A stretch of 64,000 nucleotides of DNA from Elymus sibiricus (GCA_039707655.1 CM077676.1:381118114-381182113); one strand, 5' to 3'; positions 46,720 through 59,425 are shown, numbered from the stretch's first letter. A program made the numbers and translations. The notes: generated by a model not told the origin, from the sequence alone.

Positions 46720-49420
46720 GACTCCCACTTGCACTAGAGTCAATAATCTAGTCAATGCTAATGCACTTTACACCTATGGCATACCAGTGTAAAAAATGCT
46801 TCGCTTGTGGTATAGTCTGATGTCCAACGGATCTGACAACTTCAGTTCCGTGTGTATCTTTGCATATCCTCGCGTTTTCACGCTTTCACAAAATTCATAT
46901 TTTCTGTGGACTTGGCTTCGTATATATGTGAATCACTGGTCAAACCTTGATTCCTCAGACTGAGCTATGGAGCAACTATCTTCAATAGTGTTCCATTGAC
47001 CAAAGCCATCTTGGAACCATACTAAGTTCATGAATGAACCGTATGATTCAACAGCTTCTATGTCGCTTTGAAAGCGGCAACATACTTAGCCTTTGTTATA
47101 GAATTCGCCACAGTAACTTGTTTGGAACAATTTCCAACTACCGTGCCACCAAATTGTGTATTACACAAAACCCTTAACTTAAATCGAAAATCGCATGGAG
47201 CATTGATGAAGATTGTATCGATGTAATTACTTACAACGAGCACTTCATAATCTCTGCTTGCGAGAAAACATGTCATCAGTACTACTTTAGTACTCAATGA
47301 CATTTTTCACTGTTGTCCCATGATCAGTACATTGGTCACTTTGGTATCTATACTCGCAACAGCTTTGGAGTATCGGACATATCTGGTTGTTTTACGTACC
47401 ATGGAATACATGATTAATCCAAACACAAGAGTGTGTGGAATCTCCATCATGTATCTTGCTCATCAGTGTTTTGGGACACTGAGTCTTGCAAAAACCCTTT
47501 CCATGTGACTTCGGCAAGAATCACTCCTTGGCGTTTTAATGCTAAACTGTTTTAGCATCTTGTCAATATGTATTTTTGGCTTTAGCCTATTAGGCAATTC
47601 TATCTCGTAGATAAATATGCCTAATGTCAAGGCTATTTAGCCCAAGCACTTCATCGAAAACTATTTTCAATGAAGCCCTAATTCGTGTTAAGAAATTTAT
47701 ATTATTTCCAATCAACAATGTGTCAAGCACACAAAGTTTTTAGAAATATTATTATGCTCCCACTTACTTTCTTGAAACCACAAGCATCTTCGTTATCCAT
47801 TGATGAAAACAAACTCTTTTGACTATTTCAGCAAAAACGAAGATTCCAACTCCATTTTGCTCTCTTCTATCCATTGCTGGAACTCTGAAGTTTGCATACT
47901 TACTAGCATCCTCTGGATTAACAAAATACCTTGGACTGTACCACATGCAAGTCCTAGGTTGCATTTCCATCACATGGAAATCCTTTTGGCATCCATGTAT
48001 CATATCTCAAGATTGAAATATGTATTAATTGCTAGTTTAACCCGATCTGACTTTAAGCGTCGCTATGGTGAGACAACCTCATCGTAGTCAACTCCTTGAA
48101 CTTGTTATTGCAACAAGTCGAGCTTTATGGATAAAACATTTTATCCACATCAGTTTATAGTTCCATTAATGTTCATTAGACTCTAAGTCTTCCGAAGGAT
48201 TTATCAAGATATAATCTTGAATCATTTATGGAAACTATCTCGGATTATATTGGCATTTAGCCAATTCTGGAGTCAGGGCCCATCAACGCTTCCTTGTGTA
48301 TCGTAGGTATACTGTTGTCTAACAACAATATCTCGCTTGCGCACCTGAGAGGTTTGCACGAGTTTTGCCTACGTGGTTCAGTTGCAAGTTCGACCGAAGT
48401 CCATACATCTCATGTAGAGGCTTCCGTATCAGTCGTAGTAGGAAACTTTGGAATTACTTCCAAGGTTTCTTTCCTTTGATCTGATGACGAAGCTACTGTT
48501 ATTTCGTCGAGTTTGCACTGTTCTCCCACTCACCTTTTTGCAAGAACCATTCTCTTTAAAAGCATACCGTTCTTGGTGGCAAACCTTTTTGCCTCGGTAT
48601 AGTGGTGGAGGAATTCCCAATTACTTGGGATAACCTATAAAGTAGTACTTGTCTGATTTGGAATAGGTTCGTAAATATTTTACACAAGCCCCATATTCCA
48701 AATGTTAAGAAAAGACAAAGCATGGTTGGGCGTACCATACCATGGCATCATTTCAACAGACCTGATGGCGCTCTTTTCAGTGTAAATGCCGCAGTCTCTA
48801 AAGCATTACCTTTAAAAGGGATAATGGCAAATTGATTTATGTCATCTTTGATCTTACCATGTCACAAATGGTTTGAATACATCTTCACGGACGTACCACT
48901 CACAGTGGAGTTCCGGGAGGTGCAAGTTATGAAACCTTTTTCACAACTCATCAGACATTCGCTAAACTTGTAACTCAAATATTCCTTTCCGCAATATAAT
49001 TGCAGAAACATAATTTTCTTGTTACAATAATTTCTACTTCATATTGAAAACCTTTCGAATGATTTCAAAAGATCCAGACTTACGTCTCATCAAGCAAATA
49101 TCCATATATCTACTTGAGTCATTTCTGAAGATAGATAAATCCACTACCAGCAACAACATTTATTGGACTACACACATCGAAATGTATGATCACCAATAAG
49201 TTCGTTGCTCGTTCCTTATGGCCTATGAACGGTATTTCAGTCACTTCACTTTTCGGAGGAAAGTTGCAAGTGTCAGATGATACATAATCAAACGACTTCA
49301 AAATCCATCATTATGGAATTTCTCCATGCGGGTTTCTCCGATGTGACCAAATATAGTGCCACCCATGTGTGGTATTCTCTTAGTCTTGCGACATTTAGCG
49401 TCAGTGTTATGGATGTATCA

Positions 49421-49782
49421 TATTACCATCAATATTCATAACATACATCCCATCCACGATGGAAGTATGGCCCTTATGTTATTCATAACACTGAACAACA
49501 ATTGTTCTTTTATGAACAACCCTTTTGCAACAAACATTATGCAATGGGCTAGAGTGTGTAAAACTCTAAAATGAATTATGAAAGTAAATACGGAGGTAAT
49601 ATATTATTATCAATATTCATAACATACATCCCATCCATGATGGAAGCATGGCCCTTATGTTATTCATAACACCGAACATCAAAAGTTCTCTTATGAACAA
49701 CCTTCTTGCAAGATACTTTATGCAATGGGCTAGAGTGTGTAAAACTCTAAAATGAATTATGAAAATAAATACATAGGTAATG
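49421..49782. repeat. 181-bp tandem duplication in element H
   Basis: Two adjacent copies (49421-49601 and 49602-49782) share CATACATCCCATCCA and GGGCTAGAGTGTGTAAAAC with about 10 percent difference. The duplication lies in the pol remnant. Confidence 0.7.
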
Positions 49783-50105
49783 TACCGAGTATAGCAACTT
49801 TTACTATGTTCCCAGCGCATATCTAAACCTCACTCCGGCAAGTCTTTTAGGCCATAGTAGTTCTTGCATCGAGTCGCAGCAGAATGCAATCGAGCGGGTA
49901 TCTTTGTGATTAACTCACAATACCCAAGAATTAGTGACTAGCAATTTAATCACAATTCCCAAGAACTATTTCTTTGACCAGCCTTCTATACATCAATAGC
50001 TTGTATGACTCTCATACATGAGCTGGACATTCTAGTCTTCTCTCTTTTTGCCTTTATACTTCTAACAGTTTAACTTTCTGTATTTCTCCTACTCTCAGAA
50101 GAAGC

Positions 50106-50432
50106 TGTAGCGCCCCGGACACACCCGCCGGTGGTCGTTACTCCTGGCGAGATCTAGACTGGCCTCACAAATCAATACTAGTCTTTCCTGCGCACTTTGT
50201 CCTCACTCGTGCGCACCCGGGACTAACTTCCCGGTCGGTCACCCATCCTGAAATTACTCCAAGCTGAGCACGCTTAACTTTGGAGTTCTTTCCGTATGGG
50301 CTCCCGGAAAAGAAGGAATTCCTTATTGATATGAGTAGTCTATCATCCCTATTATGCCAGGCCATCACAGAAGCACTCAACTTAAGAGTGGTGTTAGCCC
50401 CGGACTTCCTAGGTGTGTAAGTCACACTAACA
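50106..50432 (-). mobile_element. solo LTR with 5S rRNA sequence, Cassandra-type TRIM
   Basis: On the minus strand it starts TGTTAGTGTGACTTACAC and ends GGGGCGCTACA. In the middle (about 50230-50285) lies AACTCCAAAGTTAAGCGTGC followed by CAGGATGGGTGACC and CGGGAAGT. This matches plant 5S rRNA over the internal promoter (box A, intermediate element, box C). 5S-bearing LTRs define the Cassandra TRIM retrotransposons, transcribed by RNA polymerase III. Only one LTR is present, with no clear TSD (left GAAGC, right CCCTT), so it may be old or rearranged. Confidence 0.75.
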
Positions 50433-52288
50433 CCCTTTGGACATTTCCTTTCTCTTTAAGTTGTTGTTTTATTCACCTTCATCACATGATAGGCGTTCTT
50501 ATGGATCCCTCTGTTTATTAGTCAAATGCATAGTAAACACTTTTACTAACAGTTTGCAAAACAAACATTGCTTTGGACATCCCATATCTTTTAGCCTTTG
50601 TTTGTGTCTGAAAATGATTTTCAGTTCCATGAATATCACATAGCTATCCCAAACTTTTGAAGTTCGGGTCTCATGGAAGCAAACATATTGCACTTGACTG
50701 TAACGGAATTCTAGCTTTTGGATCGAAGGACGAGAGTCACATTATGCATAGCATTAGCGGGAGAATACTGAAAGCATGCGATAGGACAAAGTCCTTCTCG
50801 GCACTCTTGAGGACAATCCTCACATTACGTTACCAACCGTAAAGTTTTAACCAGATATTTAATAGCTTATTCAATTTTAACAGGGAAGGTGGAAACGCGA
50901 GTCATTATTCTACAACTATTATGCAAAATTACACTTAGACAGTGTCCATAATTAATTGCACTAAGAATTAAAAGAATTAATTCTAAAGTGCGCTCCCACT
51001 CAAATCAATATCTCTCATAATTGATTGTGAGTGATACAAGACCCATATTACAATTCAACGCCAAGGATGCATCCATCTCAAGTGACGAGAATTGCAATTG
51101 GTAGGCCAACTTGCCAATCACATCTCTATGTAACTCTTGTTCATCTTTCGATGGGCGTGTTCCGAGCTCAGGGCGATCAAGCCAGAACGTCAAGACAACC
51201 AAGTGATCTCGCTGCGAGGTCTCAACTCACCCGCCTCACACTTCTCTAATCGTTCGTACCCATGCATACATGTGATACCCCGAAGAGATAGGTGCCGTGA
51301 CGGTGCTACACTTGGGAGAACACTAACTACTTGATATTTTTGTGAGAGATCACCCTAATAAAAAGCGACTACCGCGCAATCAAGAAGGGTGCATCATAAG
51401 GGATAAGCATCTCAGGCAATTCATAATAGCATGATATGGTATAGCCCTTTCTGACGGAGAAGTCTTTAATTTCTTCGTCTTCGGCATTCGCGTCGGTGTT
51501 CACCTTTGCGAAGATTGCCACCACCTTGTCGATGCACCAGATAATATTGCTATCTTTATAGCTAATAAAATAAGTGCATTACATAAGGTTGACACGCAGG
51601 TCATTAAAGTGACAATCATATGGCTCCAGCCATCATGCCGAATCATGACACGCAGGTCATGTTAATTTACATTGTATAGTCATCTCATACATAATCAAAT
51701 TATCACGAGCACTGCTATACCACATCACATGCACATCTTATGTCATCCTGCAAAACCAAGTTAGACGCCTCTAATCGGTTCATACAAAATTTCATTTTAC
51801 GTGGCTTCTAAGGTTTCGAAGCAAACCGAAGCTACCAACGTCCATCATCAAGTATGATTATTCAAGTCGCTAGATTAATTTTATGGGGTGTATGAAACAC
51901 GAGATAATAAAATCTCGAGCCCCATACTGAACTTTGTCATACGCATGACCCCCGTGCAGATCATATCTGCATTGCCCTTTTGTCTGCGAAATTTCATCTT
52001 TCTCTCTAACTATGGTGGAATTCAATGAACTGTTAGCACTTCGTTGATCAATCAGGATCGCGGATTGCTAGAACTTTGAAATTCCACCATGCTGATATCA
52101 AGATCAGAAATATGCAAATTCCAGGGAAGCAACAAGAACATCAGGTAACAGATTTCATCTGCTACCCGCACAAATAATTATCAGCAACAGAACTCATCTA
52201 CTATAAATTATATTGTGCAACACTCATACATCTCTATGTATTCTAGATCATAACCTGCATCTACGCATAGCACGGCTCATGATGCCAC

Positions 52289-54406
52289 TGTAGGGGAACG
52301 CAGCAGAAAACAAAAAAATTCCGACCTACGCACCAGCCCAGGACCACTATGGAGACTGCATACAAGGTTTGATCTTTTCGTTACCGACTCGTAGCGCAGC
52401 AGAAGTAGAGTCGATGACGATCGGCGGTGCAGATCCCCGTAGCTAGGATTTACAACCTCCCAACCGCGAGGATGTTCTCCCTTGTCTGTCCGTCGGACAG
52501 CCCTCCGGGAGGCGGTCGGACAGTCCCTCAGACGGTGTCGCGGACAGCCCTCCGGGAGGACCTTCGAAACTCGGACGGTCACTCAGACAGCCCTTCGGGA
52601 GGACCCTAGAAACTCGGACGGTCACTCGGACAGCCCTTCGGGAGGCACTCTCGAACTAAGACCGAAACTACGATCTCTCTACAGAGTTGCACACATACGG
52701 TGTCATCTATCCGGCAGGGCTTCGCCGTCCAGAACTAGTTCCCACCGGAACCCAGACAGCCTTTCGGCTCTACGAAACTATTTCGCTGGGAGGGAGAGAG
52801 AAGCCAGAAATGTCATGGCATGTGTATGTGAGAAAGGAGTGAGTATGGAGGGCACCTCTCCACCTCTATTTATAGGAAATCCCAATGGGAAAAATACCTA
52901 AAAACCCATCACATGGATTCTTCCTAAGGGCATAAAAGGAAGGCAAGTGGAGCTCCATGGAGGAGCTCCACCATGGCCGGCCACCCCTAGCCCCCCCCCC
53001 AAAGGGGGTTCCTTGGTCCCCAAGCCCTTCTAGAAGCCTTTTGGTAAAAGCCCTAAAAGGTGGCTTTCCATAAAGTAACCAAAAAGCACTTTCACTATTC
53101 ACGGAAACATTTTTCCGCGACCGTTAAATCCGAAAATATTTCTGTGGGTCTTAGAACAATTCCAGTACCCACTAAAATGATTTTGGACGCGTTCCGAAAC
53201 AATTTCGGATTAGTGATTTTCATCTGCGAAAAGCAAACAAAGCGGTTCCGGCAGCTCCGGAACATTTCCGGGTTTTTTCTCCGAAAAATTCCAGAAGTTC
53301 CCAGAACAATTCTGGCACCCTCCAAGAATTTCCAGGCGTGTGCCGAAACCAATTTGAACTTAATGGTATACCCTGAAACAACTTTTCAGTTTTACCAAAA
53401 CTATTCCGGTGTTCTCTCTCCGGAACTTTTCCGCTGTCTCCGAAACTTTTCCGGCGACTTTCTCTCAGACTCCCTGTCTAGTATTCAGCAGATAGATGAC
53501 CCTTAAGCGTGTGACCCTATAGGTTCGGTGAAGTATAGACATGACCCGGAACACTTTCCGATCAATGATCAACATCCGAGCCGTGGACACCCATATTGAC
53601 CCCTATACCCACACGAATGAATATTCGAGTGAACCTCCAGTTGCCGTGTGCTATTCCTGTTGCTTCGCGATATGTTACAAATACCCGAGGTGAGAATCAT
53701 CGGCATCCCCGTGGATCAACGCTTGTCCACAATGCCAGTTACCTCGTTACCGGTTTTGTTCTCTTTTCTCGTACCCATGTTCCGGTATCCCCGTGATCAA
53801 ATCACATTGTGTCTGGCCAGACGATGATGGATACCGTAACACCGAGAGGGCCCAGAGATATCTCTCCATCGCCGGAGGAGCAAATCCCAATCTTGAGCTA
53901 TCAAGTCCCTTGTCATACTTTCCTATGAACCCGTAAGCCGCCGTAATAGCCACCCTGTTACGGATGACGTTTAACAAACCCCAAAGTTCATGAAGCAAGC
54001 ATGAAAAAACTCGATACTCTCATGGTCTAAAGAATTATGCAAACATTAACTTTCTCTGTGTTATTAACCATTAACTTGTGACGAATGTATCTCATAGCAT
54101 AACATCAGTTCGGGTCGATTCAACACAAGTGTTCTCCTAACATTGTGCCCTCAAAGTTGCCAGCATAGGCATGCCCATGATCAGGGAAACAGAACCATCA
54201 TGCAACACTTGAGCTAGTCTTAGAGGCCAGACTAGGAATACATTTTACCGTTTATTATTCCACACGTCCATATGATTCTTCCTCCGAGCCTCGTGCTTAT
54301 TGCAGACTCGAGAACCATAGCAGTTATAGCATGGAACATAAACATAATTATAAACATGGAGATAAACAATAACATTTATTATTGCCTCTAGGGCATATCT
54401 CCTACA
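52289..54406 (-). repeat. 5' LTR of element H
   Basis: This LTR of 2118 bases pairs with 44612-46719. It carries an extra 14-base segment near 52517 relative to the other copy. Confidence 0.85.
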
Positions 54407-54425
54407 CCCCTAGTCCAGGACACCA

Positions 54426-54812
54426 TGGTGGCGTCGACGGCGGGCCTGGTAAGGTTGGTGCGTCAGTACCTGCTCTGGAGATGGATCAGTGGAAGACGGT
54501 GACGGTGGCCTCTGAGAGTGCGTCGGACCGGTGTGTGACCCAGTCCCGGCATTGTGGCTTGGCTGGGGCATCCGGCTTTTGATGTTAGGCTTTGGTGCGA
54601 TGTCTGTTTGGTATTCGGCTCAGACATTCGGCACCTCTTCACCAAGGGGATAGGAGTAGCGACAGGTATTGTCAAGATGGTGGCTTCAGGCTTACTGGTG
54701 TATTACTTTGTAAAGTCTTTGTAAATAATTAATAAAATGGCTGCATGCATCGTCCAGATGCAGAGGCGGGGGTATATCCTCCTTTTCGAAAAGAAAAAAA
54801 AATGAGAATAGT
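54426..54812 (+). mobile_element. 3' end of a truncated LINE
   Basis: A GC-rich stretch ends in AATAATTAATAAAATGGCTG, GCAGAGGCGGGGGTATATCC, then CTTTTCGAAAAG and a poly(A)-like run to about 54812. This is the common 3' tail of Triticeae LINEs. Element G adjoins it on the left, so the upstream part is either displaced beyond G or absent. Confidence 0.55.
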
Positions 54813-55151
54813 AGGGCCCGTTGATACGGCGTTGATAGAGGCAGACCATAGGTAATTCCACTTGTTATCGACAGAGACCATCTCGGCTCGTGGGCCGAAA
54901 TGGATTTCCGTAAAAGAGAAGCCAACAAACAAATTTTCTTTACATTTTTCCAGGGAAAATGAAGGCTTGATCAGAAGCTACACATCTCGTCGCCTAAAAC
55001 TGAACATCTTATACTAGTCACTATGAAACTACCACTAGCTAGCAACAAATCCAATCCCCATTCTCTCCCCACCCCTATATCTCTTTCTTTTCTCTTGAAG
55101 TGCTCTGAATTTGGCCGATCGACTGTTCTTTCTGATGAATATGCTGTGCTG
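54813..55151 (-). other. 3' flank of the receptor kinase gene
   Basis: This is the presumed 3' UTR and downstream sequence of the kinase gene. I see no other gene or repeat in it. Confidence 0.4.
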
Positions 55152-58100
55152 CTACCTCGGTCCTGACAGCTCCATCTCCTCCGCCATGTCAATGGAGCGC
55201 GCCTCGTCGCTGCCGAGGCTGCTGCCATTGTCATGGCAGTCGTTGAAGGAGCCCCACCCGTTGGAGTCGTTGCGGTGGTCGTGGCCAAGGCCGTCGTGCG
55301 GCGGCCGGTTGGTGGCCTCCCATTTGTCGGCGAGGCCGTCGCCTTCGAGCATGCGCACCACCTCTGACATCCTTGGGCGGTGAGACGGCTGGAACTGGGT
55401 GCAGAGCAGGGCGACCTGCACCATCTCGGCCACCTCGATCCTGTCGTAGTGAGGACCCAGCTCTTGGTCGACCAGCATGTCCAGCATCTTCTCCTGGTGC
55501 ACCTTCCTCACCTTTTGAATCGAATGTAGAGAGCAAATATATATATCAGATACAAAATGGTTTGGTGTTCAGCGTCAATGGAGAGTAGAAGTATGGACTT
55601 GGCGCTTACCCAATCAAGCATGACGCCTTTGTGGGTGAGATTGAGGCCGGAGCCCTTGCCGACCTCGAGCGCGCGTTGGCCGGTGACGAGCTCCAGCAGC
55701 AGGACGCCGAAGCCGAAGACGTCCGTCTTGTCGGAGGACTGGCCCGTGGAGAGGTACTCGGGGGCGATGTGGCCGACGGTGCCGCGCACGGCCGTGGTGA
55801 CGTGCGAGTCGCCGTGGTCGAGCAGCTTGGCCAGGCCGAAGTCACCGACGACGGCCTCGTGGTGCTCGTCCAGCAGCACGTTGGCGGCCTTGACGTCCCG
55901 GTGGATGATCTTGGGGTCGCACTGCTCGTGCAGGTACAGCAGCCCCCGCGCCGCGCCCACCGCGATCCGCTTCCGCGTCTGCCACTCCAGCGCCGGCTTC
56001 CCTGCAACATGCATGCACGCACGTACGTACAGTTGAACTACGGTGCCAAAGCCCAAAGATCATACATACATACATACATACAAGAGGGAACTACGGTGCG
56101 CATGCTGTAGATACGTTGGTACAGTAGCGTACCATGTAAATAATGCAAGTTGCAACAGCGACCAGACACGAGCTCGTACTCCCTGTGTCTGTGCGCTCTG
56201 CCGTCTGCCCTGCGCTGCCCTCCCTGTCGCAGTTGCAGCAAGCAGGCCGAAAGGAAGCATGAAACAAAACGTAATCCTGGGCTGCACCTGCACCCTACTA
56301 CGTCTACGCCTCCGGCTCCTGGGACCACGTATTCATGGTCATGGGGTGGGCCGGTTCATGCATATCGCCTGTGAACCGACCGGACAGTATTCGTGGCCGT
56401 GCCCTGGTGCCCGTGCCCAACCGTAAGTGGCTACTGGGCAGTGAAGTAACTGTACACTCTGTGGTGCTCCAGTAGTCATGGTGCAGGGGCGTGCCGGGTG
56501 CCGCTGGACGCGGACAAAACGTGAGCGCGGTGGCCTGTCTCGCCTGAGCGGCGCTCTGCGTAGGTGGGCCACAGCCGGCAGCGACAAGTACAGGACGCGG
56601 TGGGCGCGACCACGCCTGAGGCACTGACTGGCATGAACAGGGCGGGGCGGACTACGGCCTCCCATGCATGGCTCCTGCACTGCATGGTCCCCTGCCCGCG
56701 GAACGCCTCGTCGATCTCACTCTCGTTCACCGCCGGTGCCAACGTTAACGTGTATGTAATGCATCGGTGCATGTCACGTACGTACCTCGGAGGCGGGCGG
56801 CGACGGAGCCGTTGGGCATGAAGGGGTAGACGAGGAGGCGCTCGCCGGAGGCGGCAGCGCAGAAGCCGAGGAGGCGGAGCAGGTGGCGGTGCACGGCGAG
56901 GCTGATCATCTCCACCTCCGTGCGGAACTGCGCCTCCCCGGACGCGCCGCTGGGGTCCTTGAGCCGCTTCACGGCCACCGCCGTGCCGTCGGCGAGCCGG
57001 CCCCGGTACACGTCCCCGAACCCGCCCCTGCCCAGGATGTTCTTGGCGCTGAACCCGTCCGTCGCCGCGTGCAGCTCCCGCAGCCCGAACTGGCGCACGT
57101 TCCCCAGCCGCGCCGCCACGCCGCCGCCCTCCACATCGCGGCCACCTTGCTTTGCCGTATCCAATAATCAACCATTGACACGATATAGTATATGATCGAT
57201 ATACGTACAGAGGCGTGACAGAGGTGGATGATCGACGACGGCGCTTACCGAGGAGGGAGGGGCAGCGTTGCCGGCGCCTGCGCCTCCAAAGAAGACAGGA
57301 CACGGCGAAAAGCAGCAGGGAGGAGGCGCCCAGGCCTGTCCCTACTCCCACTCCCACTGCGCCAGCCTTTGACCTGGTCCCTGCACAGGAATGCCCAAAC
57401 AAAATTAAACGTTGATGATCCCCAGCTCCCCAGCTACTCTTGTCCCCACAGGACAGGAGGAGAGAGACGTCTCCTCCCAATCCCAATCCCAGTCGCAATC
57501 GCGCGCTACAGGGCAAAGGAAAGTGGGGGTGGAAAGGAACGGAAGAGAGAACTCTCGCTCTCGACCACGCACTCCGAGAAAGCAAAGCAAAGCAAAAGCA
57601 ACCACGACTAGACAGGAAGGAGTAGCAATGGATAGAGTGCTCACTGCTGCTCGGGGTGGATGTGGATTCCAGCGGGAACGGTCCGGTGGCCGGCGCCAGT
57701 GCGGCGGCGCAGTCCCCGTGGCTCCCGCAGATCATCGGATTGCCCACGATGCTGCACGTATGCCAAGACACAGATCTGGCTAGTTAACAGGATATACTAC
57801 TACAGTGGCGATTGGTCTGTGTTGGCAATTCGAATTGAATAAGAAGTGAGTAGTGCGGCATACTTGAAGGTTCTTGTGGGGAAGAACGGCACAGGGCCGG
57901 AGAGGTTGTTGTAGGACAAGTCCCTGGCAGCAACGGACGTCGGATCACGATTAAATTCAGCCGATTAATAAAAAAGACAAAAGGGAAGAGAAAAGGGGGA
58001 AATGGTGGGGATAATTTGCCACTGTAGTAGAGCTTACAGGAAGGAGAGCTGTGGGATGTTGGCCAGCGACGCGGGGAACGGCCCCGACAAGCTGTTGTTG

Positions 58101-58945
58101 TTTAGCCTCCTATGCAAGAAACAAGAGGACATAACCATCTTACTTAACTGTTCAACAATCCATGTACGTATTGGCTACTGGCTAGCAGTGGTAACAGTAC
58201 AGAAGCGAGGGGTGGCTCACTCACAAGTATCGGAGCTTGGACAGGTGGCCCAGCGTGTCGGGCACGCGGCCGGAGAAGCGGTTGTTGGAGAGGTCCAGCG
58301 TCTGGAGCCTCGGCAGCGCGCCCAGCTCCGGCGGCAGCCGCCCCGTGATGTTGTTGTTCTGCAGCAGCCTGAAATTATTCACAATCGATCCATCCATCAG
58401 CGTATCTGAAGCGCACACAAGCAAGAAAGCAGTAGAGGTTCTCTGGATGATTACTCACACTTGCTCAAGATTTGTGAGGTTGGCGATCCGTCCGGACAGC
58501 GTCCCCGATAAGCCCTGGCTCGGCGCTCCCCTGAAACGCGGCCGCCCGAGGTTGATTAGTGGAGCTGTAAGAAGGAAGAGGATGCGGGGGAGCGGTCGAC
58601 GGAGGCTAGCTAATCAATCAGCTTACAGGCCAATGACGAGGTTGTGGGGGGAGCAGGTGATCATGGCCCAGCTGCAGGGGTCGACGGAGTCCTCGTCCCA
58701 GTTGCTCAGCACGCCGTGCGAGTCCACCAGCCCCTGCTTGATAGCCACCAGCGCCATCACTGCACGTGAACCCGCAACAGGTGATTAAAGTAATCAACCA
58801 CGACGGCGATAAACAGCGGCAGCAAGTGCGTGAAGAGACGAATACCTTCGGCGTTGAGAGGCTCCGAGGAGAATGCCAGGAAGGGGGCGGCGGAGAGGAG
58901 GAGGAGGAGGAGGACGGGAAGGAGTGGAGGGTCGGAGGCGGCCAT
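55152..58945 (-). CDS. LRR receptor-like kinase, subfamily II, NIK1-like, 11 exons
   Basis: Exons inferred (minus): 58945-58846, 58759-58627, 58530-58459, 58368-58225, 58109-58038, 57923-57864, 57751-57645, 57380-57249, 57145-56786, 56001-55610, 55511-55152. Phases join to 643 residues plus TAG. A signal peptide (1-25) is followed by an LRR N-cap ([17 protein letters not shown]) and about five LRRs on 72/144-base exons, as usual in this subfamily. A transmembrane helix lies at 235-261. The kinase starts near 306: GRGGFGDVY at 312-320, Lys333, HRDVKAAN with Asp429, DFG at 447-449, and activation loop TTAVRGT. It ends MELSGPR, as Arabidopsis NIK1 does. That protein is a plasma-membrane co-receptor-type kinase in immune signalling. 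Function here is by homology. The exon 9 acceptor (AAG before GTGGCC) has a weak pyrimidine tract and is the least certain junction. Confidence 0.88.
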
Positions 58946-59425
58946 TGGAGCGGTGGGGGGGATGATGGAGGCGAGAGGCGCCCGAGGCCGAGGGGGAGAG
59001 TGAGAAAAGCGTAGGAGGGAGCGGAGCGGAGAGAGCAGAGCAGAGATGATGGGGGTGGCTTCGCTTTGCTTTGCGTTGCTGCTTTTTCTCGTCTCGTGTC
59101 GTGCAACGGTGCAAGAGAGAGAGAAAGAGAAAGAAAAGGCTGCATGCATGCGATTGCCATGGCATCTTTCGTTCGAATATCGATGGAACGAAAATCATCA
59201 TTCCGTGGAACTGACGGGTGGGGCCAGGGATGCTGGCTGGCTGATTGCTCTGTTTTGGAGTTTGTGTGCTGTGTATTTTCCTTTCTGGTCCAGGGTGTTG
59301 GGGGCTGCTGGAAACGAACCTTTATTTTGTTCTTTTTCCTTGTTGGGCGTGATGTTGTGTTGTTGTGTGAGATGAGGTGGTGAGCTAGTCATGAGTGCTT
59401 GCTCGGGACGATGAGTGGAGTGGTT
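58946..59425 (-). promoter_or_regulatory. 5' UTR and proximal promoter of the kinase gene
   Basis: On the minus strand the stretch just before the ATG is C/T-rich (TCTTTCTCTTTCTCTCTCTC at 59111-59130). Frames stay open through it, but the downstream ATG at 58945 gives the signal peptide and is preferred. I could not place a TATA box with confidence. Confidence 0.4.

Larger units (their letters stand above)
47058..52288 (-). pseudogene. Copia polyprotein remnant of element H
   Basis: Short blocks remain on the minus strand. KQVTVANSITKAKYVAA (about 47060-47130) matches the Copia RNase H end. A block near 47520-47620 (YIDKMLKQFSIK) is the reverse transcriptase C-terminal side. KERATNLLVIIHFDVCSPIN (about 49160-49240) is the GAG-pre-integrase/integrase junction. 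The order fits Copia (integrase before RT). Stops and frameshifts occur every few tens of codons, so no protein can be made. Confidence 0.7.
44612..54406 (-). mobile_element. Copia LTR retrotransposon H (BARE/Angela-like group), decayed pol
   Basis: Two LTRs (44612-46719 and 52289-54406) start, on the minus strand, TGTAGGAGATATGCCCTAGA, close to the Triticeae BARE/WIS/Angela LTR start. The TSD is CCCCT (44607-44611 and 54407-54411). The primer site on the minus strand (52271-52288) reads GTGGCATCATGAGCC, an eroded tRNA-iMet type. The polypurine tract on the minus strand (GCAAGTGGGAGTC) adjoins 46720. The interior keeps RT, RNase H and integrase relics but no long frame, and holds a Cassandra-type solo LTR. 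Confidence 0.85.
27712..54425 (-). mobile_element. LTR retrotransposon G, carries only an antisense gene; host to D, K, I and H
   Basis: The 3' LTR end is at 27712-27852 (rest displaced by D), with its polypurine tract (minus strand AAGTTCGGGGGCTAC) at 27853-27867. The 5' LTR is 44134-44611 plus 54412-54425, split by H. The primer site region (minus strand TTGGTGCTTTCATTGAGAGC) is at about 44115-44134. The two LTR pieces align over about 130 bases with roughly 6 percent difference. Apart from later insertions, the interior is only the plus-strand gene at 28542-32094. No gag-pol is present. Confidence 0.7.

Noticed and set aside
50230..50285. A 5S rRNA gene.
   Set aside because: Only the internal control region and its surroundings match; the rest is LTR sequence with TG...CA ends, so it is a Cassandra-type LTR and not a gene.
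55557..57611. Plus-strand open frames of 90-160 codons over the kinase gene.
   Set aside because: They are antisense shadows of GC-rich kinase exons and their products lack any domain.
58946..59149. An N-terminal extension of the kinase from an upstream ATG at 59149.
   Set aside because: The frame is open but C/T-rich and low in complexity; the ATG at 58945 directly begins a signal peptide as in related kinases.
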